From assembly GCF_000746025.2 (NCBI RefSeq), contig NZ_CP045798.1, positions 3,741,412 to 3,805,411 of the forward strand: a stretch of DNA of 64,000 bases, in the 5' to 3' direction. The DNA is from Thermanaerosceptrum fracticalcis. GTDB lineage: Bacteria > Bacillota > Peptococcia > DRI-13. Of this stretch, positions 32,543-40,237 are shown piece by piece (positions within the stretch are counted from its first letter, which is position 1; every line of letters starts with the position of its first letter). The notes under the pieces are model-generated. The model had not been told where the DNA came from. It did no database searches and saw only the letters and a list, made by a program, of their open reading frames with translations. The translations under genes and the position numbers were made by a program.

Positions 32543-32787
32543 CGACAATATATTGCCCGAGAAATGACTGTCAATATTGTAAAGAAGAAATATGCCAGCG
32601 TGATGCTATCGACTTATGCAGTCCACCAGGCAAATTCCCGTATTGCATCTGCTTGGAAATAAGAAAAACTCCTGCCGGTATAGCGACCGAACAGGAGCGA
32701 ACAAAAAAAATAATCATTCAAAATGATTTTATCATAGAGGAAAAAGACAAGCAATTAGCCTGGAATTGGGAGGAGGATAATCAGTGA
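32539..32787 (+). CDS. cysteine-rich small phage protein
   Basis: An 82-residue protein with a TTG start at 32539 preceded by AAAGGAGG. The first 40 residues contain seven cysteines (CPRNDCQYCKEEICQRD), likely a metal site. The C-terminal part is acidic. Function unknown. Confidence 0.75.
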   Translation: MTTIYCPRNDCQYCKEEICQRDAIDLCSPPGKFPYCICLEIRKTPAGIATEQERTKKIIIQNDFIIEEKDKQLAWNWEEDNQ

Positions 32788-32963
32788 AAAATGTCAAGCT
32801 TACCGTAAACGGAGACAAGCTGCTAATCGAAGTGGACCTGTCTAAAGAATATGGCCCATCTTCCAGTGGCAAATCTATTGTCATTGCCAGCACCGAAGGC
32901 AATCAGCCAGTCGGTAAAGACGACATCAAAGTTGGATTAAACGTTTATAAACCAAACAGATAA
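32784..32963 (+). CDS. 59-residue phage protein
   Basis: GTG 32784, with GGGAGGAGG upstream and a four-base overlap with the previous gene, opens a 59-residue beta-rich product (VKLTVNGDKLLIEVDLSKEY). The pattern is common in small phage proteins; no family is recognised. Confidence 0.65.
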   Translation: MKNVKLTVNGDKLLIEVDLSKEYGPSSSGKSIVIASTEGNQPVGKDDIKVGLNVYKPNR

Positions 32964-32976
32964 AGGAGAGGTAAGA

Positions 32977-33411
32977 GTGAGAATACTGATTGAGTTTAAC
33001 CCGGATGAATTAATGCGAGGGGTGGAAACCGGAACCCTGCAAGCACTCTTTGAAGCTACCAAATTAGCTGAAAGACAAGTTGAAACTGCGGCTCAAGCCG
33101 TAAATAAGCCGATACTGTCTGAAAATCCCATACCTGCACCTACCCCGGTGATACAAGCTCCAACCGCCATACCGACAGCTGGCCCCGTAACACCCACGCC
33201 TGCCGCGCCTGCTGCAACCGTGCCTGTTGCTGCTCAAACTTACACAATGGAGCAATTAGCTGTAGCCGCTACCCAGCTTATTGATGCCGGACAGAGAGAG
33301 AAGGTTGTAGAACTTCTAAATTCATTTGGTGTACAAGCCCTTACGATGCTTCCTCAAAAGCAATACGGCGCTTTTGCAACACAGCTCCGGGCTCTAGGTG
33401 CAAAAATATGA
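32977..33411 (+). CDS. phage protein with Pro/Ala linker
   Basis: A 144-residue protein. An N-terminal helical part (about 1-45) is joined by a Pro/Ala/Thr-rich linker (about 46-85, repeated PTP, PAAPAA) to a C-terminal helical part with YTMEQLAVAATQLIDAGQRE and QKQYGAFATQLRALGAK. It resembles small replication-zone proteins upstream of DUF2800 genes, but the function is unknown. It overlaps the next gene by four bases. Confidence 0.75.
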   Translation: MRILIEFNPDELMRGVETGTLQALFEATKLAERQVETAAQAVNKPILSENPIPAPTPVIQAPTAIPTAGPVTPTPAAPAATVPVAAQTYTMEQLAVAATQLIDAGQREKVVELLNSFGVQALTMLPQKQYGAFATQLRALGAKI

Positions 33412-34583
33412 GCGAACAACACGCCCTGCTGTCTGCCAGCAGCTCTCATAAATGGCTGATATGTACACCGTCAGCCAGGCTCGAAGAAAAGCTGCCCGAG
33501 ACAAAAAGCGAATACGCGGAAGAAGGCCGCTTGGCGCATGCGATAGCAGAACTGAAAGCTAAAAAGCACTTCACTGAACCGATGGGCCCGAAAACATTTG
33601 CCAGAAAACTGAAAGCGCTGCAAGAAAACCCGTTGTACCAGGAAGAGATGCTCAGACATACCGATACATACCTGGACTATTTATCCGGAATTGCGCACGG
33701 ATTCAGCGCACCGCCATATATCGCAATCGAGAAAAGACTGGATTACAGCACATATGCTCCGGAGGGCTTTGGGACCGGCGATTGCATCATAATCGGTGGA
33801 AATGTGATGCACATAATCGACTTTAAATACGGCAAGGGCGTCCCGGTGAGCGCTGAACGAAACCCGCAAATGATGCTTTACGCCCTGGGCGCTTATGCGG
33901 CCTATAGCATCCTGTACCAGATTGAGACTGTGAAAATGGCGATCATACAACCGCGTCTTGATGTTATCTCAGAATATGAAATGCCCTTGGCTGACCTGCT
34001 GGCTTGGGGTGAAAGTATCAAACCAATAGCTCAAAAAGCTTTCAAAGGTGAGGGTGAGTTTGTTTCCGGCGAACATTGCAAATTCTGCCGAGCAAAAGCC
34101 CTCTGCCGGGCCCGGGCTGAGTTTAATACCAGCCTGGAAGAATATCACGGCATGAAGCCACCTCTTATCACCAATGAAGAGGTGGGCGCAATCCTGGTGA
34201 GAGCGCAAAACCTGGCCACCTGGGTTAAAGATTTGGAAGAGTACGCATTGGCTGAATGTTTGAAAGGCAATGAAATACCCGGCTGGAAGGCGGTCGAGGG
34301 ACGCAGCGTGAGACAATTCACCGATCAAGATGAAGCGTTTAAAGTTCTTGTTAATGCTGGTTATGATGAAGCTATACTTTATGAGCGCAAACCGATTACG
34401 CTGGCAAGCGTTGAAAAACTACTCGGTAAAGCGAAATTTAAAGAACTGCTAACCGAATACGTCAACACGCCACCCGGCAAACCGACACTCGCACCTGAAA
34501 GCGATAAGCGTCAAGCGATTACATTGCAAGCGGATCCAAATGAAGTATTTAAAAATGAGATTGGAGGAAATGAAAATGAGTAA
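33408..34583 (+). CDS. DUF2800 family protein, PD-(D/E)XK nuclease-like
   Basis: A 391-residue protein of the DUF2800 family, related to Cas4/RecB-type nucleases. Visible elements are the opening LLSASSSHKWLICTPSARLE, EEGRLAHAIAE, the active-site GTGDCIIIGGNVMHIIDFKYGKG (Asp and FK of the PD-(D/E)XK core) and a cysteine cluster CKFCRAKALCRAR, which may hold an iron-sulfur site. In phages it sits with DUF2815 and a family A DNA polymerase, as here, and probably processes DNA ends during replication or recombination. Confidence 0.9.
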   Translation: MSEQHALLSASSSHKWLICTPSARLEEKLPETKSEYAEEGRLAHAIAELKAKKHFTEPMGPKTFARKLKALQENPLYQEEMLRHTDTYLDYLSGIAHGFSAPPYIAIEKRLDYSTYAPEGFGTGDCIIIGGNVMHIIDFKYGKGVPVSAERNPQMMLYALGAYAAYSILYQIETVKMAIIQPRLDVISEYEMPLADLLAWGESIKPIAQKAFKGEGEFVSGEHCKFCRAKALCRARAEFNTSLEEYHGMKPPLITNEEVGAILVRAQNLATWVKDLEEYALAECLKGNEIPGWKAVEGRSVRQFTDQDEAFKVLVNAGYDEAILYERKPITLASVEKLLGKAKFKELLTEYVNTPPGKPTLAPESDKRQAITLQADPNEVFKNEIGGNENE

Positions 34584-35247
34584 TCAAATAAACCCTACAA
34601 ACGTTACAACTGGACAAGTACGGTTAAGCTATGTGCATTTGTTTCAACCTTATGCAGCCCGACAAGGCCAGGAACCAAAGTACAGTGTAACAATTCTGAT
34701 TCCCAAATCCGACATAGCGACAAAGCAACGTATTGATGCAGCTATACAGGCCGCTATCCAGCAAGGCATCAATTCCAAATGGAACGGTGTTCGTCCTCCT
34801 CAGATAGCCATCCCGCTCCATGACGGAGACGGAGTGCGCCCAAGCGATGGTATGCCGTTTGGAGACGAGTGCAAAGGACACTGGGTTATGACGGCCTCAT
34901 CGAAACAACAACCGGCTGTTGTGGATATAAACCTTAATCCGATTATTAATCAAACAGAAGTATATTCCGGCATGTATGCACGGGTAAATGTGAATTTCTT
35001 TGCCTACAACAACAGCGGAAAAAAAGGCGTTGGTTGCGGTTTGGGGCCAGTGCAAAAGATTGCCGACGGCGAACCATTGGGCGGGAGAATTTCCGTTGAG
35101 GCCGCTTTCGGGGATGGTTTTACACCTCAACCGTCATATCAGCAACCGGTTTACTCATCGCAAAACTACCAGCAGCCTTACGCACCACCCACGCAGATTG
35201 ACCCGATCACCGGTAAACCGATTGCCGGCGGAGTCATGGGGCTATGA
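34576..35247 (+). CDS. DUF2815 family protein, probable single-strand DNA binding
   Basis: A 223-residue DUF2815 protein. The family pattern GQVRLSYVHLFQPYAARQGQ and KYSVTILIPKSD is followed by a beta-barrel-like core (YSGMYARVNVNFFAYNN) and a Pro/Gln-rich tail typical of SSB-like proteins. ATG 34576 has GGAGG eight bases upstream. It lies between DUF2800 and the polymerase; SSB function is inferred. Confidence 0.88.
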   Translation: MSNQINPTNVTTGQVRLSYVHLFQPYAARQGQEPKYSVTILIPKSDIATKQRIDAAIQAAIQQGINSKWNGVRPPQIAIPLHDGDGVRPSDGMPFGDECKGHWVMTASSKQQPAVVDINLNPIINQTEVYSGMYARVNVNFFAYNNSGKKGVGCGLGPVQKIADGEPLGGRISVEAAFGDGFTPQPSYQQPVYSSQNYQQPYAPPTQIDPITGKPIAGGVMGL

Positions 35248-37232
35248 AGCATCTTAGCATCGACTTAGAGACTTTCTCCTCCGTGGAAATCCAAAAAGCG
35301 GGACTGTACAGATATGTACAGTCCCCTGATTTCCAAATCCTTTTATTCGCTTACTCCTTCGACGGTCAACCGGTGCAAATAATTGACCTGGCGCAAGGTG
35401 AGCAACTACCGCCGGAGATTATCAACGCATTACGCGACCCGTCGGTCATCAAACACGCCTACAATGCTTCATTTGAGTGGTATTGCCTGTCCAAACATCT
35501 TGGTATCTATCAGCCGGAGTCCTGGCTGTCACAGTGGCGCTGCACGATGCTTCATGGTCTGTACTGCGGGTACCCGCCGGGATTGAACAAAATAGGAGAA
35601 GCCCTGGGGCTCCCGCAAGACAAAAAGAAAATGAGCATAGGCTCAGCCCTGATAAGAACATTCTGCGTACCCTGCACCCCGACAGCACGAAATGGCCATC
35701 GAACCAGGACACTCCCACATCATGAACCGGAGAAATGGCAACTTTTCAAACAATATTGCTGCCAGGATGTCATTACGGAAATGGAAATCGAACGGCGGCT
35801 GTCGGCCTTCCCTGTGCCAGAACAGGAACAACGGCTTTGGGAATTAGACCAGGTGATTAATGCCTATGGCGTGGCTGTAGACATGAGTGTTGTTGAGGGA
35901 GCTTTGCATATTGACGAAGTTGTAACGAGCGAACTAATGGACGAAGCAGCGCGGCTTTCCGGGTTAGAGAATCCGAAGTCGGTCAAGCAGCTAACAGCTT
36001 GGCTTACCGAAGAAATTGGTGAGGAAGTCGGCAACCTGCAAAAAGGTACAGTATCAAAGTTAATTGAGTCAATTGATGAAGGCAGGGCAAAGCGGGTACT
36101 GGAGATTCGACAGAAACTGGCCAAAACGTCGGTCAAAAAGTATCAGGCCATGCGCGAAACCGTCTGTGCAGATAGCCGTATCCGGGGGCTGCTCCAATTT
36201 TACGGCGCCAACCGAACCGGAAGGTGGGCAGGTAGGCTCATCAATGCGCAAAACCTACCCCGCAACCACTTAGAAACGCTCGGCCATGCCCGGGAACTAG
36301 TTAAAAACCGGAAGATTGAAGCCCTGAAACTGATCTACGGCAACGTACCGGATACCCTCTCTCAACTCATACGGACCGCTTTCATCCCTTCGCCCGGCCA
36401 CGTGCTTTTAGTTGCTGATTTCTCAGCCATTGAGGCCCGTGTAATTGCCTGGCTGGCCGGGGAACAATGGCGGCTTGAGGTCTTTGCCACCCATGGCAAG
36501 ATATACGAGGCCTCAACCAGTCAAATGTTTGGTGTACCGATTGAAAAAATAGTCAAAGGTAATCCGGAGTATGAACTGCGGCAGAAGGGAAAAGTTGCAG
36601 AATTGGCCCTTGGATATCAAGGCTCTGCAGGTGCTCTTGTCGCAATGGGGGCTTTGGACATGGGGCTGACAGAAGAAGAACTCCCGGAAATTGTCCAGCG
36701 GTGGAGATCAACGAATAAGAGAATAGTGGACTTATGGTTTTCTCTTGAAAACGCCGCTCTTGAAGTTATACGCACCGGGCAACCAGTTGGCGTTAGAGGT
36801 CTCATCTTAGCCAGGGAATGTGACTACAATGCACAACAAGACTTTTTCACCATAACCCTGCCAAGTGGAAGAAAGCTGTTTTATCCTAAGCCTTTTCTTC
36901 ACCAAAACGACTTTGGTAAAGAAGCTCTGCATTATCACGGGATTAACCAAAATACGAAGAAATGGGAAGTCCTATCGACTTATGGGGGGAAGCTTGTGGA
37001 AAATGTGGTCCAAGCGATTGCCCGGGACTGCCTGGCAGAAAGCCTTATGAAACTTGCAGCTGCTGGGTATCAGGTGGTATTTCACGTACATGATGAGGTA
37101 GTTCTAGATGTACCAGAAAATCAGGCGGACGTGGAAAAAATATGTCAGTTGATGGGGCAGCCGATACCCTGGGCACCGGGATTGCCACTTAGGGCTGACG
37201 GGTTTGTAACCGATTACTACCGGAAAGATTAA
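35244..37232 (+). CDS. phage DNA polymerase, family A
   Basis: A 662-residue replicative polymerase. The N-terminal 3'-5' exonuclease starts LSIDLETFSS (Asp/Glu of motif I). The polymerase palm has motif A DFSAIEARVIAWLAG near 391, motif B RQKGKVAELALGYQG near 450 and motif C HVHDEVVLD near 614. It replicates the phage genome with the DUF2800/DUF2815 pair and the VapE primase-helicase. Its start overlaps the previous stop by four bases. Confidence 0.95.
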   Translation: MKHLSIDLETFSSVEIQKAGLYRYVQSPDFQILLFAYSFDGQPVQIIDLAQGEQLPPEIINALRDPSVIKHAYNASFEWYCLSKHLGIYQPESWLSQWRCTMLHGLYCGYPPGLNKIGEALGLPQDKKKMSIGSALIRTFCVPCTPTARNGHRTRTLPHHEPEKWQLFKQYCCQDVITEMEIERRLSAFPVPEQEQRLWELDQVINAYGVAVDMSVVEGALHIDEVVTSELMDEAARLSGLENPKSVKQLTAWLTEEIGEEVGNLQKGTVSKLIESIDEGRAKRVLEIRQKLAKTSVKKYQAMRETVCADSRIRGLLQFYGANRTGRWAGRLINAQNLPRNHLETLGHARELVKNRKIEALKLIYGNVPDTLSQLIRTAFIPSPGHVLLVADFSAIEARVIAWLAGEQWRLEVFATHGKIYEASTSQMFGVPIEKIVKGNPEYELRQKGKVAELALGYQGSAGALVAMGALDMGLTEEELPEIVQRWRSTNKRIVDLWFSLENAALEVIRTGQPVGVRGLILARECDYNAQQDFFTITLPSGRKLFYPKPFLHQNDFGKEALHYHGINQNTKKWEVLSTYGGKLVENVVQAIARDCLAESLMKLAAAGYQVVFHVHDEVVLDVPENQADVEKICQLMGQPIPWAPGLPLRADGFVTDYYRKD

Positions 37233-37260
37233 GAAAAGATTGAGAAAGGAGAAATAGAGC

Positions 37261-37425
37261 ATGTCTATTAATATCAAAAAGGCCAACAGCTATTTTTCAA
37301 GGGTTCAAAAATCGAAACAGATTGCGAGATGCGGTAATGCAGTATCGCCGCCTTTTGCAGAAGCTTTAGTAAGGGCGAATTTGCCAGAGTTATGTGAGAT
37401 TGGAAATGCTGAACAGGTGATTTAA
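37261..37425 (+). CDS. stub: C-terminal tail of a phage DNA methyltransferase
   Basis: A 54-residue frame with its own ATG and AAGGAG. The product SRVQKSKQIARCGNAVSPPF followed by AEALVRANLPELC matches the extreme C-terminus of phage DNA methyltransferases, where the 'GNAV.P..AEALVRANLPE' helix is conserved. The catalytic domain is missing and is not encoded nearby. It is either a deletion remnant or a retained small protein. Confidence 0.7.
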   Translation: MSINIKKANSYFSRVQKSKQIARCGNAVSPPFAEALVRANLPELCEIGNAEQVI

Positions 37426-37450
37426 TGTTAATTTTGCGGGGGTAAAAACA

Positions 37451-37672
37451 ATGTTGACCGAGACTGAGCAAGTACAGATAAACGCCTTAAGGCATTGGTG
37501 GGCAAAAAGAAAAGCCAAGAATCTTGGTTGGAAATACGGGAAGGACTGTTATAAACGCAACGACGGAACGCTGGTAGTGATTATGCTCGATATTTGTAAA
37601 AATAAGCATTTTTTACAAATATCAACGAATGGAGATATAAGCTTTGCACCAGCCAGAATGACATGTTTTTAG
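37451..37672 (+). CDS. hypothetical phage protein
   Basis: A 73-residue basic protein (INALRHWWAKRKAKNLGWKY), unrecognised. A weak purine site precedes ATG 37451. It lies in the run of small genes after the polymerase. Confidence 0.6.
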   Translation: MLTETEQVQINALRHWWAKRKAKNLGWKYGKDCYKRNDGTLVVIMLDICKNKHFLQISTNGDISFAPARMTCF

Positions 37673-37718
37673 AAGCAATGTTAAGAATGTGAAGGAAAGA
37701 AAGGATGAGATAAGAAAA

Positions 37719-38147
37719 ATGAGCGAGGTTGAAAAGGTGTTAAATGAATTAGGGATGTCCATAAATGAACTTGTTGACATAGCTATTGCCAAGTCAAAAG
37801 GTAGGGTTGCGATATTACCATGTAGACCAGGTGATAGAGTTTACACAATAAGCCGTACTGATTGTCCTTGTGAAATATGTATACACGGCAAAGAAGTTGG
37901 ATATTCGGCTTTAGACTGTGTACGTCAACACAAAGATTATGAATGTCCTCCGCCACAATACATAATACAAGTACATATCTGCGAAGGGTTTACGATTCAT
38001 GGGGATGCAGATGGAAATCCGATTGTATCCAATCCCGGGGAATGGGGATATGAAGGACTTGAACAATTTTACGGATGTGATGGAAATATTTATTACGATT
38101 ATGAGGCTGTTAAGGAAGCTGTTGAAACTTTAAGAAATAATAACTAA
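37719..38147 (+). CDS. hypothetical phage protein with cysteine cluster
   Basis: A 142-residue protein. A helix (EVEKVLNELGMSINELVDIA) precedes a beta region with GDRVYTISRTDCPCEICIHG, CVRQHKDYEC and acidic strands; the cysteines may bind metal. The start is uncertain (ATG 37719 or GTG 37689). Role unknown. Confidence 0.7.
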   Translation: MSEVEKVLNELGMSINELVDIAIAKSKGRVAILPCRPGDRVYTISRTDCPCEICIHGKEVGYSALDCVRQHKDYECPPPQYIIQVHICEGFTIHGDADGNPIVSNPGEWGYEGLEQFYGCDGNIYYDYEAVKEAVETLRNNN

Positions 38148-38187
38148 TTTCACATTTAAGATAATTATGTGAAGGAGTGGTGAGCAC

Positions 38188-38340
38188 ATGAAATGCGACA
38201 CCAAAAACTGCAGTATAGCAAAAACATGGAAATTTAGACCCAGAGAATGTCTTGCGTGCGATTGTAATGGTTACTGTGGCTATGTAGCTGATATTGTTAT
38301 ATTTCCTGCTATGTTTTTTAAATCTGAAAGGAGTGATTAG
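38188..38340 (+). CDS. small cysteine-rich protein
   Basis: A 50-residue frame from ATG 38188 with GAAGGAG ten bases upstream; its stop abuts the next start. Cysteines in KCDTKNCSIA and CLACDCNGYCGY suggest metal binding, followed by a hydrophobic end. Unrecognised. Confidence 0.6.
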   Translation: MKCDTKNCSIAKTWKFRPRECLACDCNGYCGYVADIVIFPAMFFKSERSD

Positions 38341-38583
38341 ATGAAAGATATATTTGAAAGCACGAAAATAAAATTTATCGACAACAGCAATTCAATGTCG
38401 TTGTCACTTTATGAATGTTGTGCGTGTCGCTGGAGATTTTTTGGCGATGTTGTCAGGTTTGGCCACGAAGGCTTTGATTCACAGAGTCAAGAAATGCCAA
38501 ACTTCTGCCCTATGTGTGGCAGAGAAATCGAAGAGATTTTGACCGAAACACTTAGAAAACATGACGAAAGGAGAAACGTATGA
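38341..38583 (+). CDS. small zinc-finger-like phage protein
   Basis: An 80-residue protein with CCACRWRF and FCPMCGREI, two CxxC pairs that form a rubredoxin-like knuckle. AAAGGAG precedes ATG 38341. Role unknown. Confidence 0.7.
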   Translation: MKDIFESTKIKFIDNSNSMSLSLYECCACRWRFFGDVVRFGHEGFDSQSQEMPNFCPMCGREIEEILTETLRKHDERRNV

Positions 38584-38822
38584 CGGAATTACAACTTTAC
38601 AAATTCTGCCAAGATAAAGAAATTGAGTGGCGTGAAGATAGGCTAATTCTATGGATCCCTTATTCAGACATAGAAGAATTTGTAAAAATGATTGGCTATG
38701 ACTATTTCAGTGATGTTGGTATTGATGTATGTCTGCTATACAACTGTATTGCAGTAGAATTAAACGAGATATGCGCAGATTTTGAGATTGACCCTGAGAA
38801 TATTTTGGAGAAAGACTATTGA
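38580..38822 (+). CDS. hypothetical acidic phage protein
   Basis: An 80-residue acidic protein (LQLYKFCQDKEIEWREDRLI), unrecognised. It overlaps the previous gene by four bases, with AAAGGAGA upstream. Confidence 0.65.
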   Translation: MTELQLYKFCQDKEIEWREDRLILWIPYSDIEEFVKMIGYDYFSDVGIDVCLLYNCIAVELNEICADFEIDPENILEKDY

Positions 38823-38843
38823 AAGTGCGAAAGGAATGATTAA

Positions 38844-39122
38844 ATGAGAACTTGCTATATAAATGTATCACCTAAAGATGTGGAGCACATTGTCTCTCAG
38901 ATAAAAGAACAAAATCCCGATGGTGTCATTGTTTTGGCTCCTATTAACCCGATGAATACCTATGCTCCAGGTAAAAAAAGAGATGTTTTCAGAATTACTT
39001 TCGAAGCGATTATTCCGACAGAAGCCATTACAGGTAAAAACTGTTTAATGAATTTCGGTGGAATGATGCTTTTGATGCTACCTAAAAATCGAATAGAGCC
39101 TCAATTCTTAAAAAGAGAATAA
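38844..39122 (+). CDS. hypothetical phage protein
   Basis: A 92-residue protein with a strand-helix start (CYINVSPKDVEHIVSQIKEQ), unrecognised. AAAGGA precedes the ATG. It is the last gene before the structured region and the second recombinase. Confidence 0.65.
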   Translation: MRTCYINVSPKDVEHIVSQIKEQNPDGVIVLAPINPMNTYAPGKKRDVFRITFEAIIPTEAITGKNCLMNFGGMMLLMLPKNRIEPQFLKRE

Positions 39123-39127
39123 ATAAC

Positions 39128-39200
39128 AAAATTTGCCGGGATAGCTTCGGGCTGATCACCCTAAGCGAAAAGTCTTTCCTGGGACCTGCCCGGCATTTTT
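39128..39200 (+). ncRNA. candidate branched RNA / complex terminator
   Basis: TGCCGGG (39134-39140) and CCCGGCA (39189-39195) form an outer helix enclosing GCTT-c-GGG / CCC-t-AAGC (39144-39166) and a weaker GTCT/GGAC hairpin (39172-39185), giving a three-way junction followed by TTTTT. I recognise no known riboswitch or ribozyme core. It lies between small early genes and the second recombinase and could be a terminator, an attenuator or a small RNA. Confidence 0.45.
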
Positions 39201-39232
39201 CAGGACAAGCCAATGACAGGAGGTTGGTATAA

Positions 39233-40213
39233 ATGGAACAACTGCTTAAAGAGTTAGTGTATAGCATATTAGAGTTGTCTCCCGAGATTGATCAGTTGCA
39301 GCTTAGGTCCAGAATTGCCGGGATACTCGCAATGTATGATATCCGGCCTGGTAAAATTACCGCTGGGCACCCGGATGTAGCTGAAAAAGTTAAGCTATAC
39401 TTGGCTGCAAAGAAGCTAGAGGGGTTAAGTCCTCTTACTTTAGAGGGATACGAAATAGAACTTAGGCTTTTCGCCAACTTTGTCCAGAAGCCGGTGGAGG
39501 CTATGACAACTAATGATATCAGGCAATTCCTTGGTAAGTTTGAGGATCTAAAGTTAAGTTCTATCTCACGGAAGCTATCGGTACTAAAATCCTTTTTCGG
39601 TTGGTTAACAGAAGAAGAAATTATTCCTAGAGATCCAACCCGGAAGATAAAACCGCCCAAAAAGGAAAAGCACTTGCCAAAGGCGTTGAGCATTGAGGAG
39701 TTAGAGCTGATTCGTGAGAGCTGTCAAACCCCAAGAGAAAGGGCCCTAGTGGAAGTGTTTTATGCCACTGGCTGCCGTCTAAGCGAGATACAGCAGTTGA
39801 ACAGACAGGATATAGACTGGCAGCAGCGCAGCGCGAAGGTAATCGGAAAGGGCAACAAAGAGCGCGAAGTATACTTTTCATTCAAAGCCATCTATCACCT
39901 GAAGAAGTATCTCAAGACAAGAGATGATATTGTGCCCGCGCTATTCGTGACCCAAAGAAAGCCTTACAGGCGGATGAGCAAAAGGGCAATACAAAGAGAG
40001 TTTGATATCATAGCTGCCCGGGCCGAGATAAGCAAAAACCTGCATCCGCACGTGATGAGGCACACGATGGCCACACTGACGCTGAATAACGGAGCTGATA
40101 TAGTAGCAGTTCAGTCACTGCTTGGCCACAGTAACCCTGCAACCACTCAGGTGTATGCACAGCTAACATCCGGGCGGAGGAAAGAACAGTATCAAAAATA
40201 CTTAGTCCAATAA
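39233..40213 (+). CDS. second tyrosine recombinase (XerC/XerD-like)
   Basis: A 326-residue recombinase in the replication zone, far from the lysogeny integrase. It has a SAM-like N-terminal domain (YLAAKKLEGLSPLTLEGYEI) and all catalytic motifs: TGCRLSEIQ (Arg), KGNKERE (Lys), HPHVMRHTMA (His, Arg), LLGHSN and VYAQL (nucleophile). AGGAGG precedes the ATG. It may resolve genome multimers or act at another site. A branched RNA/hairpin lies immediately upstream. Confidence 0.9.
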   Translation: MEQLLKELVYSILELSPEIDQLQLRSRIAGILAMYDIRPGKITAGHPDVAEKVKLYLAAKKLEGLSPLTLEGYEIELRLFANFVQKPVEAMTTNDIRQFLGKFEDLKLSSISRKLSVLKSFFGWLTEEEIIPRDPTRKIKPPKKEKHLPKALSIEELELIRESCQTPRERALVEVFYATGCRLSEIQQLNRQDIDWQQRSAKVIGKGNKEREVYFSFKAIYHLKKYLKTRDDIVPALFVTQRKPYRRMSKRAIQREFDIIAARAEISKNLHPHVMRHTMATLTLNNGADIVAVQSLLGHSNPATTQVYAQLTSGRRKEQYQKYLVQ

Positions 40214-40237
40214 TTAATAAGGAGTGAATAAAACTCC

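Noticed and set aside
39128..39200. Hammerhead ribozyme in the branched RNA
   Set aside because: A CTGAT and a later GAAA are present, but the sequence between them cannot form stem II and the core reads CTGATCA, so the fold is not a hammerhead.
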